A stretch of 64,000 nt of DNA. It comes from Pseudaquidulcibacter sp041917055 (GTDB lineage: Bacteria > Pseudomonadota > Alphaproteobacteria > Caulobacterales > Aquidulcibacteraceae). A program made the translations under genes and the position numbers. The stretch spans positions 1 to 64,000 of the forward strand of contig JAYRYJ010000005.1 of NCBI GenBank assembly GCA_041917055.1. The letters run 5' to 3'. Shown piece after piece: positions 34,770-42,720 of this stretch (positions within the stretch are counted from its first letter, which is position 1; each line of letters opens with the position of its first letter). Below the pieces are notes generated by a model. It made no database searches. It saw only the letters and a list, made by a program, of their open reading frames with translations, and was not told the DNA's origin.

Positions 34770-34788
34770 GTTATCATAATATGATAAC
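34770..34788. promoter_or_regulatory. Inverted repeat operator ahead of the TumE/TumA pair
   Basis: GTTATCAT-AAT-ATGATAAC has perfect 8-bp arms and lies 10 bp before the toxin start codon (minus strand). On the minus strand TTGATT (34796-34791) could be the -35, with the repeat lying over the spacer and -10. It is the natural site for antitoxin autoregulation. Confidence 0.72.
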
Positions 34789-34920
34789 TAAATCAACAAA
34801 TTCTTTGACATCGCGCATAATCCGAAGCGAGCAAAGATAAAAGTGTGAACAAATTTGTAGTTGAAAGTTTGGAAAAATTGGTGGGGCGAATATTTATGTA
34901 ATGATACGACTTGGATTGAC

Positions 34921-35058
34921 GTATCTGTATGTTAACATGGAAACAATTGATTTGGAGGCTCCGCTTAGGCGGTAGTTACTAAGGGAAAACCTTAAGAAGT
35001 CCGCAAGCTCGCTTGTGTCCGAATTTCGCGATTTTTCGCAAAATTGAAAGGACGCAAA
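34921..35058 (+). promoter_or_regulatory. Hairpin-rich leader ahead of the unknown/PLD cassette
   Basis: Four small hairpins follow each other within 80 bases: CCGC-TTAG-GCGG (34961-34972), CTAAGG-GAAAA-CCTTAAG (34979-34996), GCAAGC-TC-GCTTGT (35003-35016) and GCGA-TTTT-TCGC (35028-35039). An inverted pair GATACG/CGTATC lies just upstream around a TTGACG. Nothing similar precedes other genes here. It could be a structured 5' UTR, a small RNA, or both. No known RNA family is recognised. Confidence 0.5.
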
Positions 35059-36063
35059 ATGCTAGACCTCGACTTTGTTCAATTGCAATTGTATTTTGCA
35101 AACCCAATTTCTAAAGAAGATTTGGGAAACAGCAGATGTGATCCCTTTGAATTTGAACATATTAACTCGATTTGGATATCGTTATCAGAACTCAAAATTC
35201 TAGAGCCAATTTTATTTCGTAATGATTATTTCCTTTTAACCCCAAAGACAAATGGTCAGGCAGAAGGCAAAGCGCTTTATTTGTTGCGCGCGCTAAATTT
35301 CGCCGCGCCAAATGAAATGACTATTGGCGATTTTGGTAATCTTTTGTCTAATTTTAGAAATGCAATCAAATCGGCGTGTCAAGGTTTTGAAGTATTTGGC
35401 TTGGAAATTTCAGCGCCTAATAGGGGCCTAATTCAAAAACAAAGCGATTCACACACTTTTTTGCAAAGCTCGGGCGCGAACTATATCGCGCGCTTGCTAT
35501 TATTAAATGCCCTAATGGAAAAGTTTGGTTGGATAACTGAAAACATAGAGGACACCGAACCATACAATGAAGATGAATACCTAAAAGTCGAAATACCGAT
35601 AGTGCAAAATCCGCCAAAATCGCAAAAACTGACTTTCAGCTTTGAAATTAATTTCTTGAGGCGTCTTAATAGCGAATTTGAGCTTTTCCTCGATTATCTC
35701 GAGATCGAATTTTTGTCGCCCAAATTGGGCAAAAGTTGTTTTCTTCTTTCGCCAACTGCATATCTCCGAATAAACGGTATCGAGCAAAATGGTATTTGGA
35801 ATGACACATATTTCGCGGTCTCACGCCAAATAAATGATACTAAAAATTCCGAAATTTTATGGATTTATGATGGCGACTTTTGCATGTGTGAAGATATTTT
35901 CAAATATGACAAAAAAATAAGCAGAATTTTCAAAAATCGCGCAGCAAACTTTACAATCAAAACCAAACCAAGAGATGGAAGAGAGGAAGAGAGATTTATA
36001 CTTGCATCTTTCGGCGATGGGTCTTTGAGATTGCAAGCGCTTGATGAAATGGGTAAGGTGTAG
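35059..36063 (+). CDS. Unknown 334-aa protein, first gene of a putative defence cassette
   Basis: Not recognised. The protein is soluble, acidic and rich in aromatic residues, with beta-type segments at both ends (LDFVQLQLYFANP, NSIWISLSELKILEPILFRND, KLTFSFEINFLRRL, SEILWIYDGDFCMCEDIF). No membrane segment, signal or nucleotide-binding motif is visible. AAAGGA precedes ATG 35059 (an upstream TTG at 35044 is less likely). Thirty-three bp separate it from the PLD-type nuclease gene, so they are probably one transcript. It may be a specificity or sensor subunit; that is inference from context. Confidence 0.75.
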   Translation: MLDLDFVQLQLYFANPISKEDLGNSRCDPFEFEHINSIWISLSELKILEPILFRNDYFLLTPKTNGQAEGKALYLLRALNFAAPNEMTIGDFGNLLSNFRNAIKSACQGFEVFGLEISAPNRGLIQKQSDSHTFLQSSGANYIARLLLLNALMEKFGWITENIEDTEPYNEDEYLKVEIPIVQNPPKSQKLTFSFEINFLRRLNSEFELFLDYLEIEFLSPKLGKSCFLLSPTAYLRINGIEQNGIWNDTYFAVSRQINDTKNSEILWIYDGDFCMCEDIFKYDKKISRIFKNRAANFTIKTKPRDGREEERFILASFGDGSLRLQALDEMGKV

Positions 36064-36096
36064 AAAGCAAAAATGACTTTTGGATAGGAGTAGAAT

Positions 36097-37134
36097 ATGT
36101 CCGAAAATATTCACGGTGAGTTTTTAGCGGCAGAAGATTTGAGCGGCAGAATCAGAAAGGTTTGTTCAGGTGATGACGTTAAATGCGCCGTCGCTTTTTG
36201 GGGCAATAATGCTGAAGTTGAATTGTTCAATCCGCCTCAAATTGAAGCAAAAGAATTCAAAATCATTTGTGACATTTCAATGGGCGGGACTAATCCGGAA
36301 ACTATAAAACAATTAGGTGCGCCTGAAAACCCAAACCTCAAACACATTGAAGGCTTGCACGCCAAAGTTTACATTTCAAATTCGGGATGCGTCATTGGTT
36401 CAGCGAACGCGTCAGACAATGGTGTGGGTTTCCAAAACAGCGCGAAACACTTGGAGGCTGGTGTATTTCATTTGCCGAGGTCAAAGGTTTGGGAAAAAGC
36501 TCGAAAATGGTTCGAGAAGACTTTCAAGGTCGCTAAACCGTTGGATGCAAAGGCTTTTGATGAATGCGAAAGGCGGTGGAAAAATCGACTTTTGGCTGGC
36601 GGAAAAGCGGCAAATTTGAATGCTCTTAGAAATAATTGGCACGAATCAAAATATGGCGGCATAATTGATATGGCGATTTCGGAGCCAGATCTTTTTCACG
36701 GAGTGGGAATAGTCATTTGCAGCGGTGCAATTACAAAGGCAAAAAAAGATAATTTGATTGCCCAAAGCGCAGGAATTCTTAAGAAAACTGGTGGAAATTA
36801 CTCCACAATGATTAATAACTGGGGTGACAAACCCATTTTTTGGGAATGGGATGAGGAAACCGTGAAAAAATGGCCTCGAGAGTACATTGAGCTACATAAA
36901 CCACGCAATAAATGGCATGTCCACTTCGGCACATATTTTTTTGGCGACATAAAAGCTGGCACAGTATTTGCAAAATTGAACTCAAAATTGAAGGAAAGGT
37001 TTGGCGGCAAACTTTCGCCTTTATCAAATAAAGGAAATGAAATGCTTGACAATTTGCTCAATAAATTTGGAAGCAAAGTATATTCAAATGTTGAGGAGTT
37101 TTTGTCCGAGTTACAGAGACTTAACAATATTTAG
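36097..37134 (+). CDS. Single-HKD phospholipase D-like nuclease
   Basis: 345-aa protein with one HKD motif: His88-x-Lys90 in EGLHAKVYI and Gly101-Ser102-x-Asn104 in IGSANASDNG. Single-HKD PLD proteins work as dimers and include nucleases such as Nuc and BfiI. The C-terminal 170 residues are a separate Trp-rich domain without a name. ATAGGAG lies before ATG 36097. A second protein of the same layout is encoded at 41631, 4.5 kb away. Pairing with an unknown gene inside an accessory region suggests an anti-phage or restriction-like role; not proven. Confidence 0.82.
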   Translation: MSENIHGEFLAAEDLSGRIRKVCSGDDVKCAVAFWGNNAEVELFNPPQIEAKEFKIICDISMGGTNPETIKQLGAPENPNLKHIEGLHAKVYISNSGCVIGSANASDNGVGFQNSAKHLEAGVFHLPRSKVWEKARKWFEKTFKVAKPLDAKAFDECERRWKNRLLAGGKAANLNALRNNWHESKYGGIIDMAISEPDLFHGVGIVICSGAITKAKKDNLIAQSAGILKKTGGNYSTMINNWGDKPIFWEWDEETVKKWPREYIELHKPRNKWHVHFGTYFFGDIKAGTVFAKLNSKLKERFGGKLSPLSNKGNEMLDNLLNKFGSKVYSNVEEFLSELQRLNNI

Positions 37135-37240
37135 CTAGACATTTTTTGCAACACTTTAAGACTTAGATTATCGTTTCCGTCCGCACATGCATTGGCAAGC
37201 TGTCACCGAAGGTGACTGAAGTGGTTTGTGCGGCAGTTTA

Positions 37241-37330
37241 GTTAGTGCGGCAAGAGTTTAACCCCTTCCGTCACGCCTTCGCTAAAGCTACGGCGCGCCA
37301 CCTTCCCCGATTTCAATCGGGGAAGGAGAA
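37241..37330. repeat. Palindromic repeat, left copy at the DUF559 gene
   Basis: Opens GTTAGTGCGGCAAGAGTTTA and ends in a perfect 12-bp-arm palindrome at 37301-37326 (arms CCTTCCCCGATT/AATCGGGGAAGG). A direct copy lies after the gene at 37774-37849. The intervening part of this copy has an extra CTAAAGCTACGGCGCG segment. Confidence 0.85.
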
Positions 37331-37368
37331 TTATTGACAAATTGAAGTGGAACAAATAAAGAACATTT

Positions 37369-37752
37369 ATGCCAAACGCTTTTGCGAAAAACCTGCGAAA
37401 GAAAATGACCCTTTCTGAATTAAGGGTGTGGGGTCTAGTGCGGAAAAAGCACTTTGGCGTAAGGTTCAATCGGCAAGAGCCTGTTGGAAAATTCGTTGTT
37501 GATTTCCTATGCCATTCCGCAAAGCTAATAATTGAAATAGACGGGGATCATCATTTTTATTATGGAAATGACAAAAATCGTGACACCTGGTTAATTTCCC
37601 AAGGTTTTCAAATTCTAAGAATTTCCAACTTAGAAGTGAAAACTGATATATTAAGTGTATCTGACAAAATCAGAAATGCTTTGGACTATTGTTTCGCAAA
37701 ACAACGCGTCTCTGCTTCCCCAAGCGTGGGGAAGCTCCCGCGAAGCGGGTGA
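37369..37752 (+). CDS. DUF559 (Vsr-like) endonuclease-domain protein
   Basis: 127-aa DUF559 protein of the PD-(D/E)XK/Vsr-like fold. SELRVWGLVRKKHFGVRFNRQEPVGKFVVDFLCHSAKLIIEIDGDHH holds the conserved VDF aspartate and the EIDG-x-HH; the C-terminal half ends in a poorly conserved, repeat-derived tail (VSASPSVGKLPRSG) because the stop lies inside an inverted copy of the flanking repeat. The gene sits between two direct repeat copies. Its biochemical role is unknown; the repeat association recalls mobile or repeat-linked nucleases. Confidence 0.8.
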   Translation: MPNAFAKNLRKKMTLSELRVWGLVRKKHFGVRFNRQEPVGKFVVDFLCHSAKLIIEIDGDHHFYYGNDKNRDTWLISQGFQILRISNLEVKTDILSVSDKIRNALDYCFAKQRVSASPSVGKLPRSG

Positions 37753-37773
37753 AGGGGTTGGGGCGGCGGTTTG

Positions 37774-37849
37774 GTTAGTGCGGCGAGAGTTTTAACCCCT
37801 TCCGTCCGCTTCGCGTCCACCTTCACCGATTTCAATCGGGGAAGGAGAG
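37774..37849. repeat. Palindromic repeat, right copy at the DUF559 gene
   Basis: Direct copy of 37241-37330: GTTAGTGCGGCGAGAGTTTT, then ACCCCTTCCGTC and the palindrome at 37820-37845 with one mismatch in its left arm. A partly inverted piece of the same material (CTTCCCCAAGCGTGGGGAAG) lies at 37718-37737 inside the end of the DUF559 frame. Confidence 0.85.
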
Positions 37850-38103
37850 GGTGCAAGTTTTTGGACATGCTATCCCCGCCTTCAAATTTTGGCTTATGAT
37901 TTTCCCACTCAAAAAAATGCGCATTCGATATTGACAGCAAATTATAGCATTTTGGCTGTTTGTTGGGGTGAAAGAAATTGCAATTCCCTTTGGTTTATTG
38001 GAGTTTGTATTGGGTTTTTTTGCGGTGGGTTTGTTGACAAATGAAGGTAAATGAAGGTTTTTGGTCGTGCAAATTTTTGCCTGGCGGCAAAGCGATTTGC
38101 GCC
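37850..38103. other. Gene-free spacer before lepA
   Basis: About 250 bases between repeat copies without a supported ORF, RNA or promoter. The sequence is low in structure and may be decayed DNA. Confidence 0.4.
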
Positions 38104-38161
38104 AAATCGCCCCCATCCACCGCGTTACACGCGGTCCCCCTTCCCCGCGAGCGGGGAAGGA
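38104..38161. repeat. Palindromic repeat downstream of lepA
   Basis: Contains CACCGCGTTACACGCGGT (near-palindrome, reverse complement of the copy at 33944-34008) followed by CCTTCCCCGC-GA-GCGGGGAAGG, a 10-bp-arm hairpin. The hairpin lies 10 bp beyond the lepA stop and may work as its terminator. Confidence 0.75.
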
Positions 38162-38170
38162 TTTAATTCC

Positions 38171-39970
38171 TCAATTCTCATCCATTTTCAAGGCGGCAAT
38201 GAATGCTTCTTGTGGTATCTCTACCTTACCGAATTGCCGCATTTTCTTTTTGCCTTCTTTTTGTTTATCAAGAAGTTTGCGTTTGCGACTTATATCCCCG
38301 CCATAGCATTTTGCGGTAACGTCTTTGCGCATTGCCGAAATGGTTTCACGGGCAATAATGCGCCCGCCAATTGCGGCTTGAATCGGGATTTTGAACAAAT
38401 GCTGCGGAATAAGGTCCTTGAGCTTTTCACACATTGCGCGACCGCGCCCTTCGGCACGATTACGGTGAACAAGCATTGAAAGCGCATCAACCGGTTCATC
38501 ATTGACCAAAATTTGCATTTTGACCAAATCCCCAATTCGGTAATCTTCTAATTGATAGTCAAAAGAAGCATAGCCTTTGGAAATCGATTTTAAGCGGTCA
38601 TAAAAGTCAAAAACCACTTCATTAAGCGGCAAGTCATAAACTAGCATGGCGCGCGTGCCGATATAGGATATATCACGTTGAACACCACGCCTATCTTGGC
38701 AAAGTTTGATAATCGACCCAAGGTATTCGTCAGGCGTAAGGATTGTCGCCTTAATCCAAGGTTCATGAATATTCTCAATGCTCATAACATCGGGCATATC
38801 GGCGGGGTTATGTAGGCTTATCTTCTCGCCGGTGCGCATTTCGATTTCATAGACCACGCTTGGTGCGGTGGCGATAAGGTCAAGATTAAACTCACGACTT
38901 AGGCGTTCTTGAATAATTTCCAAATGCAGGAGGCCAAGGAAACCACAACGGAAACCAAAGCCCAAAGCGGCCGATGTTTCCATCTCAAAACTAAAGCTCG
39001 CATCATTAAGACGAAGTTTGCCCATTGCGGCGCGTAAATCTTCAAAACTTGCGGCATCAACAGGGAAAAGGCCACAAAAAACCACGGGTTGGGCGGGCTT
39101 AAAGCCTTCAAGAACCTCTTTGGTAGGGCGTTTTTCATCGGTAATTGTGTCGCCCACTTTGGCATCCGCCACCTCTTTGATTGAGGCAGTTAAGAAGCCG
39201 ATTTCGCCGGGGCCAAGTTCGCCAATGTCGGTGATTTTCGGCTTGAATACGCCAACGCGATCAACAATATAAGACGCGCCGGTCTGCATCATTTTAACGC
39301 GCATACCTTTTTTAAGTGTGCCGTCCATAATGCGAACCAAAACCACAACGCCCAAATACGGGTCGTAATACGCGTCCATCAAAAGCGCTTTTAATGGCAA
39401 GGTCGGATCGCTTTCCTTGGGTGCGGGAAGGCGTTCAACAATCGCGGAAAGGACGCTTTCAATCCCCAGTCCGGTTTTTGCCGATATTTCTAAGGCTTCG
39501 GACGCATCAATGCCAATAACTTCTTCGATTTGTGCTTTGATTCTATCAGGCTCGGCGGCGGGGAGGTCAATTTTATTAAGAACCGGGAGGATTTCCAAAT
39601 CGGCATCAATCGCTTGATAGACATTTGCCAAGGTCTGCGCTTCAACCCCTTGGGAAGCATCAACCACCAAAAGTGCACCTTCGCATGCCGCCAATGAACG
39701 CGAAACTTCATAGGCAAAGTCAACATGGCCCGGCGTGTCAATGAGGTTCAAGACATAGGTCTCACCAAGATAGGGATATTCCAAACGCACTGTTTGGGCT
39801 TTAATAGTAATGCCGCGTTCGCGTTCAATATCCATATTATCGAGGACTTGTTCTTTCATCTCGCGCTGCGTCAGGCCGCCCGTAGTTTGAATAAGGCGAT
39901 CCGAAAGCGTTGATTTGCCGTGATCAATATGGGCAACGATGGAAAAGTTGCGAATATTTTGTTGTTTCAT
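38171..39970 (-). CDS. lepA: Elongation factor 4 (LepA)
   Basis: 599-aa translational GTPase. G1 AHIDHGKST, G3 DTPGHVDF, G4 NKID and G2 region ERERGITI are present, followed by domains II-III and the LepA-specific C-terminal domain (GTDQ-type equivalents, ending FIAALKMDEN). It back-translocates or remodels stalled ribosomes. ATG 39970 (MKQQNIRNFS) fits the family better than the TTG at 39979. It is a core gene within the accessory region. Confidence 0.97.
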   Translation of the reverse strand: MKQQNIRNFSIVAHIDHGKSTLSDRLIQTTGGLTQREMKEQVLDNMDIERERGITIKAQTVRLEYPYLGETYVLNLIDTPGHVDFAYEVSRSLAACEGALLVVDASQGVEAQTLANVYQAIDADLEILPVLNKIDLPAAEPDRIKAQIEEVIGIDASEALEISAKTGLGIESVLSAIVERLPAPKESDPTLPLKALLMDAYYDPYLGVVVLVRIMDGTLKKGMRVKMMQTGASYIVDRVGVFKPKITDIGELGPGEIGFLTASIKEVADAKVGDTITDEKRPTKEVLEGFKPAQPVVFCGLFPVDAASFEDLRAAMGKLRLNDASFSFEMETSAALGFGFRCGFLGLLHLEIIQERLSREFNLDLIATAPSVVYEIEMRTGEKISLHNPADMPDVMSIENIHEPWIKATILTPDEYLGSIIKLCQDRRGVQRDISYIGTRAMLVYDLPLNEVVFDFYDRLKSISKGYASFDYQLEDYRIGDLVKMQILVNDEPVDALSMLVHRNRAEGRGRAMCEKLKDLIPQHLFKIPIQAAIGGRIIARETISAMRKDVTAKCYGGDISRKRKLLDKQKEGKKKMRQFGKVEIPQEAFIAALKMDEN

Positions 39971-40132
39971 AAAGGCCAAATAGCCAAAACCGCCCGTGAT
40001 TAAAAGGGGGCGAAATGAAATGACAAATTCTAACGCATAATTAATCTGCTTTTTAACACTTTTTAAGACATATATTAACCATAGGGGCGCAAAATAAATT
40101 AATTCGGGGGGCGAGAGTTTTTGGAGTTTGTT

Positions 40133-40723
40133 ATGAAAAAGTTATTTTCCTCATTTGTCACAATTTCGCTTTTGGCTTCTTACCCTGCTTTTGCGCAAAC
40201 AATTGATGAGTCAAAACAATCCGAGGCTTCGGAAAATGCCGCGACTTATAAGGCCGATGAAATTAAAGATATTGCATCAGAATTTTTTGGCAAAACTTCG
40301 GAAAATGTTGGCAAGGCCGTCGAAAAAATCTTTGCCGATAAAGGCGAACCGGTTGGTTATATCGCCGGAAATGAATTTGCCGCCGCATTTGGTTTCGGCC
40401 TAAGATATGGCGAAGGCCAATTGGTAATGAAAGACGGCGAAACCCGCACAGTATATTGGCAAGGACCGTCGATTGGCTTTGACACGGGCGCAAATGCTTC
40501 CAAAGTCTTCACACTTGTTTATAATCTTGGTAATCCTGACGGCATCTATCGCCGTTATCCAGGGGTTGAAGGTGCGGCATATTTGATTGCAGGAATTGGC
40601 GTAACCTATCAACAGGCCGAAGGCGTCGTTCTTGCACCAATGCGCACCGGCGTGGGCATTCGGGCGGGTGCAAATGCCGGATATACCGCAATCTCAAAAA
40701 CCCGCAAAATTTGGCCTTTCTAA
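40133..40723 (+). CDS. eipA: EipA-like DUF1134 envelope protein
   Basis: 196-aa secreted protein. Signal peptide ends at PAFAQ (about residue 22); a charged helix follows, then the DUF1134 domain (GEPVGYIAGNEFAAAFGFGLRYGEGQLVMK, TVYWQGPSIGFDTGANASKVFTLVYNL, YPGVEGAAYLIAGIGVTYQQAEGVVLAPMRTGVGIRAGANAGY). In Brucella and Caulobacter the EipA protein is a small beta-barrel that supports envelope integrity. ATG 40133 is chosen because the signal peptide starts there. Confidence 0.92.
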   Translation: MKKLFSSFVTISLLASYPAFAQTIDESKQSEASENAATYKADEIKDIASEFFGKTSENVGKAVEKIFADKGEPVGYIAGNEFAAAFGFGLRYGEGQLVMKDGETRTVYWQGPSIGFDTGANASKVFTLVYNLGNPDGIYRRYPGVEGAAYLIAGIGVTYQQAEGVVLAPMRTGVGIRAGANAGYTAISKTRKIWPF

Positions 40724-40922
40724 GATTGATTATTTTGGCCATATAGCGGCAAGCCTGCTCGCGTGTTTATGAAATACACGCTGCGCGGTCTTACCGCTAT
40801 ATGACTCAAACTAATCAATTTTGGTGACGAATTTTGGCGAATTAGCACGAGGTCTGTGCGTGTGCACAAGAATACGCGCTGCTTGGTCTTGCCGCTTAAT
40901 GACGCAAACTAATCAATTTTGG
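40722..40922. repeat. Two tandem copies of a ~100-bp hairpin element
   Basis: Copy 1: arms 40722-40766 and 40776-40822 are inverted copies (GATTGATTATTTTGGCCATATAGCGG against its complement), with a short loop. Copy 2 (about 40829-40922) is a diverged direct repeat: its right arm ACGCGCTGCTTGGTCTTGCCG...ACGCAAACTAATCAATTTT closely follows ACACGCTGCGCGGTCTTACCG...ACTCAAACTAATCAATTTT of copy 1. No ORF inside. Confidence 0.78.
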
Positions 40923-40960
40923 AGTTTTTATTCGTCTTGAAACAATTCGCCAAAATTCAT

Positions 40961-41227
40961 TTAGCCGTGTAGGACACGATAAATTTTGATGCCGCCATCA
41001 ATAGGTAAATAGAAAATGAGATATTTCCCTAACGGGAAAACTCTCATTTTCGAGTATTTTTTGCTTTTGGCATTAAAAATTCGACCAATCAATGGCGCAT
41101 ATTCAAGCAATGCAAATTTTTCTTCGAGTTTGAAAACAAAATCATGGGCTGCTTTTGGCTTATCCAATGCTATGTTAAACCAAATATTTTCAATATCTTC
41201 AATCGCCTCTGGCGACTTAAGCAGCAT
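40961..41227 (-). CDS. ParE/RelE-family toxin
   Basis: 88-aa toxin of the ParE/RelE superfamily. KSPEAIEDIENIWFNIALDKPKAAHDFVFKLEEKFALLEYAPLIGR and MRVFPLGKYLIFYLPIDGGIKIYRVLHG are typical: two helices, a beta-sheet with PLGKYLIFY and a C-terminal VLHG(A)R-like end. ParE proteins poison DNA gyrase, RelE proteins cut mRNA; the sequence leans to ParE. ATG 41227 overlaps the antitoxin stop. Confidence 0.87.
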   Translation of the reverse strand: MLLKSPEAIEDIENIWFNIALDKPKAAHDFVFKLEEKFALLEYAPLIGRIFNAKSKKYSKMRVFPLGKYLIFYLPIDGGIKIYRVLHG

Positions 41228-41483
41228 TTTTGACCTTTGCCGCCGCAAGCCGTTCTTTGCCGCGTCTAATTATTTCTTGCGGGTCAAAACCTTCAGTAAA
41301 GGAGTCTTCGTCAACTTTTGAAAGCTCATTCTCAATCTCTTCTTTGCTCCAGACTTTTAGGCTTTCTTTCTCGTGCATCTGCCTTAAAGCCTCGCGGACA
41401 ACTTCGGAGGCATTATTATAAAGCCCCGATTTAACCTTCTCACGCACCATTTCTTCGAGTTTGGGGGTCAGATTAATGTTCAT
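41217..41483 (-). CDS. ParD-type antitoxin
   Basis: 88-aa ribbon-helix-helix antitoxin. NINLTPKLEEMVREKVKSGLYNNASEVVREALRQM is the RHH DNA-binding part (conserved GLYNNASEVVREALR), and an acidic C-terminus wraps the toxin. It overlaps the toxin start by 11 bp. Iterated sites upstream should be its operator. Confidence 0.9.
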   Translation of the reverse strand: MNINLTPKLEEMVREKVKSGLYNNASEVVREALRQMHEKESLKVWSKEEIENELSKVDEDSFTEGFDPQEIIRRGKERLAAAKVKNAA

Positions 41484-41520
41484 GTGTTTCGCCTTTTTTG
41501 GTTGGCGGAGTTTAGAATTA

Positions 41521-41566
41521 TGTCAAAGATTGTCAAAAATTGTCAAGGATTGTCAAGGATTGACAT
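41521..41566. promoter_or_regulatory. 10-bp iterons upstream of parD
   Basis: TGTCAA(A/G)GAT-type units repeat at 41521, 41531, 41541 and 41551 with a fifth half-unit (TGACATT) at 41561. The period is exactly 10 bp, placing all sites on one helix face, as expected for cooperative binding of a ribbon-helix-helix antitoxin. Confidence 0.82.
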
Positions 41567-41630
41567 TTATATCTTTTTTTAGACGATTAAGATTGATATT
41601 AACACGTTAATCATCAATTATTTTGACGTG

Positions 41631-42677
41631 TTAACCCCGCAGGTTTTGCTGCCAAGCCTGCAGAAACTCAGAAGTTCTTTCTTTGCTAGGAATTTTCCAA
41701 CTTCCCTTAGTTCGCGAGGTGAAGTCTTCGAAATTTCCTGATTCAATGGTTTTTCGAAATGCCTCTTTGGTCCTTTTGTCAAGCAAAAATGGGGGGTGTT
41801 TGAATGGGGCTTCGGCAAATGCTAATTTAGTGTATTCTGTTTCTTTGCCATCAAAACCCTTAACGCCATTTTGAACTATCTGATCAACACGAAACAGATC
41901 TATTTTCAATACTTTGGTGCAATCTCCGTTTCGCTTGCACTGCCAATTTATAACCCAGTCATGTAGGTCAATTATGTCGTCTTCGCAAAAGCTATTTGAA
42001 TGTTCTTTTTCATATTCTGAAAATTTCCCGCCTATTTCTTCTTCAATTTTTGCTATGTCATAATTAGGGCATAAGTTTTCCCACCAAACAATTATTATTC
42101 TTTCACTTCCGATTTCATATTCTTTGAGATTTGGAGCTTTGCGCTCGGCAAGATTGTTCGGATCCGCCTCTTTCGGCATTTTCTTCCAAACTTCTTTCAA
42201 AGCCTGCAATTTGTCTTCCTTGGATTTTTGGTCGGGATACAGGCGTTTTGCATTCTTGACATAAGTATCCAATAAGTGCGACAATTCTTCCCTTATTTTC
42301 TGGTCGCTACCTCGAATTACAGATTCAAAAAGACCAGTATCATCCGAAAAAAGTGCGTTATTCGAGAGGTTTGCACTTCCTATTATGAATTCTTTTTCAC
42401 CAAGATAAATTTTTGAATGTAGCTTATCGAGAAAATGGACTTTGTCCCAACCAATTTTTTTTTCAATTTCGTCAATTGCATAAGGGTTCGAACCCAATGT
42501 CGGAGAAACAATTACTTCCTCGAGCTTGTTTAACTCAACATATTTATCCCAGTTCTTTCCGACATAGGCAACGGCAATTCGCTTAGGCGCAACTGCTTTG
42601 AGCGCTTTTTTTATTTTATCTGACGACCCAAGTAATTTCAAAATTTTGACCTCACTTTTTGCCAAACAATAAAGCAA
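41631..42677 (-). CDS. Second single-HKD PLD-like nuclease
   Basis: Up to 348 aa with one HKD motif: His87-x-Lys89 in DKLHSKIYL and Gly100-Ser101-x-Asn103 in IGSANLSNNA. The motif positions and overall length closely match the PLD protein at 36097, but the C-terminal domains differ (here WWENLCPNYDIAKIEEEIGGKFSEYEKEH and DLHDWVINWQCKRNGDC). The start is unclear: only TTG codons are available (42677 or 42641, the latter with GAGG upstream). It is not paired with a second gene. The neighbour upstream is the HTH/RelE pair. Confidence 0.8.
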   Translation of the reverse strand: MLYCLAKSEVKILKLLGSSDKIKKALKAVAPKRIAVAYVGKNWDKYVELNKLEEVIVSPTLGSNPYAIDEIEKKIGWDKVHFLDKLHSKIYLGEKEFIIGSANLSNNALFSDDTGLFESVIRGSDQKIREELSHLLDTYVKNAKRLYPDQKSKEDKLQALKEVWKKMPKEADPNNLAERKAPNLKEYEIGSERIIIVWWENLCPNYDIAKIEEEIGGKFSEYEKEHSNSFCEDDIIDLHDWVINWQCKRNGDCTKVLKIDLFRVDQIVQNGVKGFDGKETEYTKLAFAEAPFKHPPFLLDKRTKEAFRKTIESGNFEDFTSRTKGSWKIPSKERTSEFLQAWQQNLRG

Positions 42678-42720
42678 CCGAGAATAAACTTCAAGACATA
42701 ATACTACTTTTCGGTTACGC

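Noticed and set aside
34921..35058. Leader considered as a retron or DGR non-coding RNA
   Set aside because: No reverse transcriptase gene is nearby and the hairpins are short.
37241..38161. DUF559-flanking repeats considered as an insertion sequence
   Set aside because: The copies are direct, not terminal inverted repeats of a transposase gene, and no transposase or target-site duplication is visible.
41521..41566. Short tandem repeats considered as a CRISPR array
   Set aside because: Units are 10 bp with no spacers and sit directly before an antitoxin gene; no cas genes are present. They fit operator iterons.
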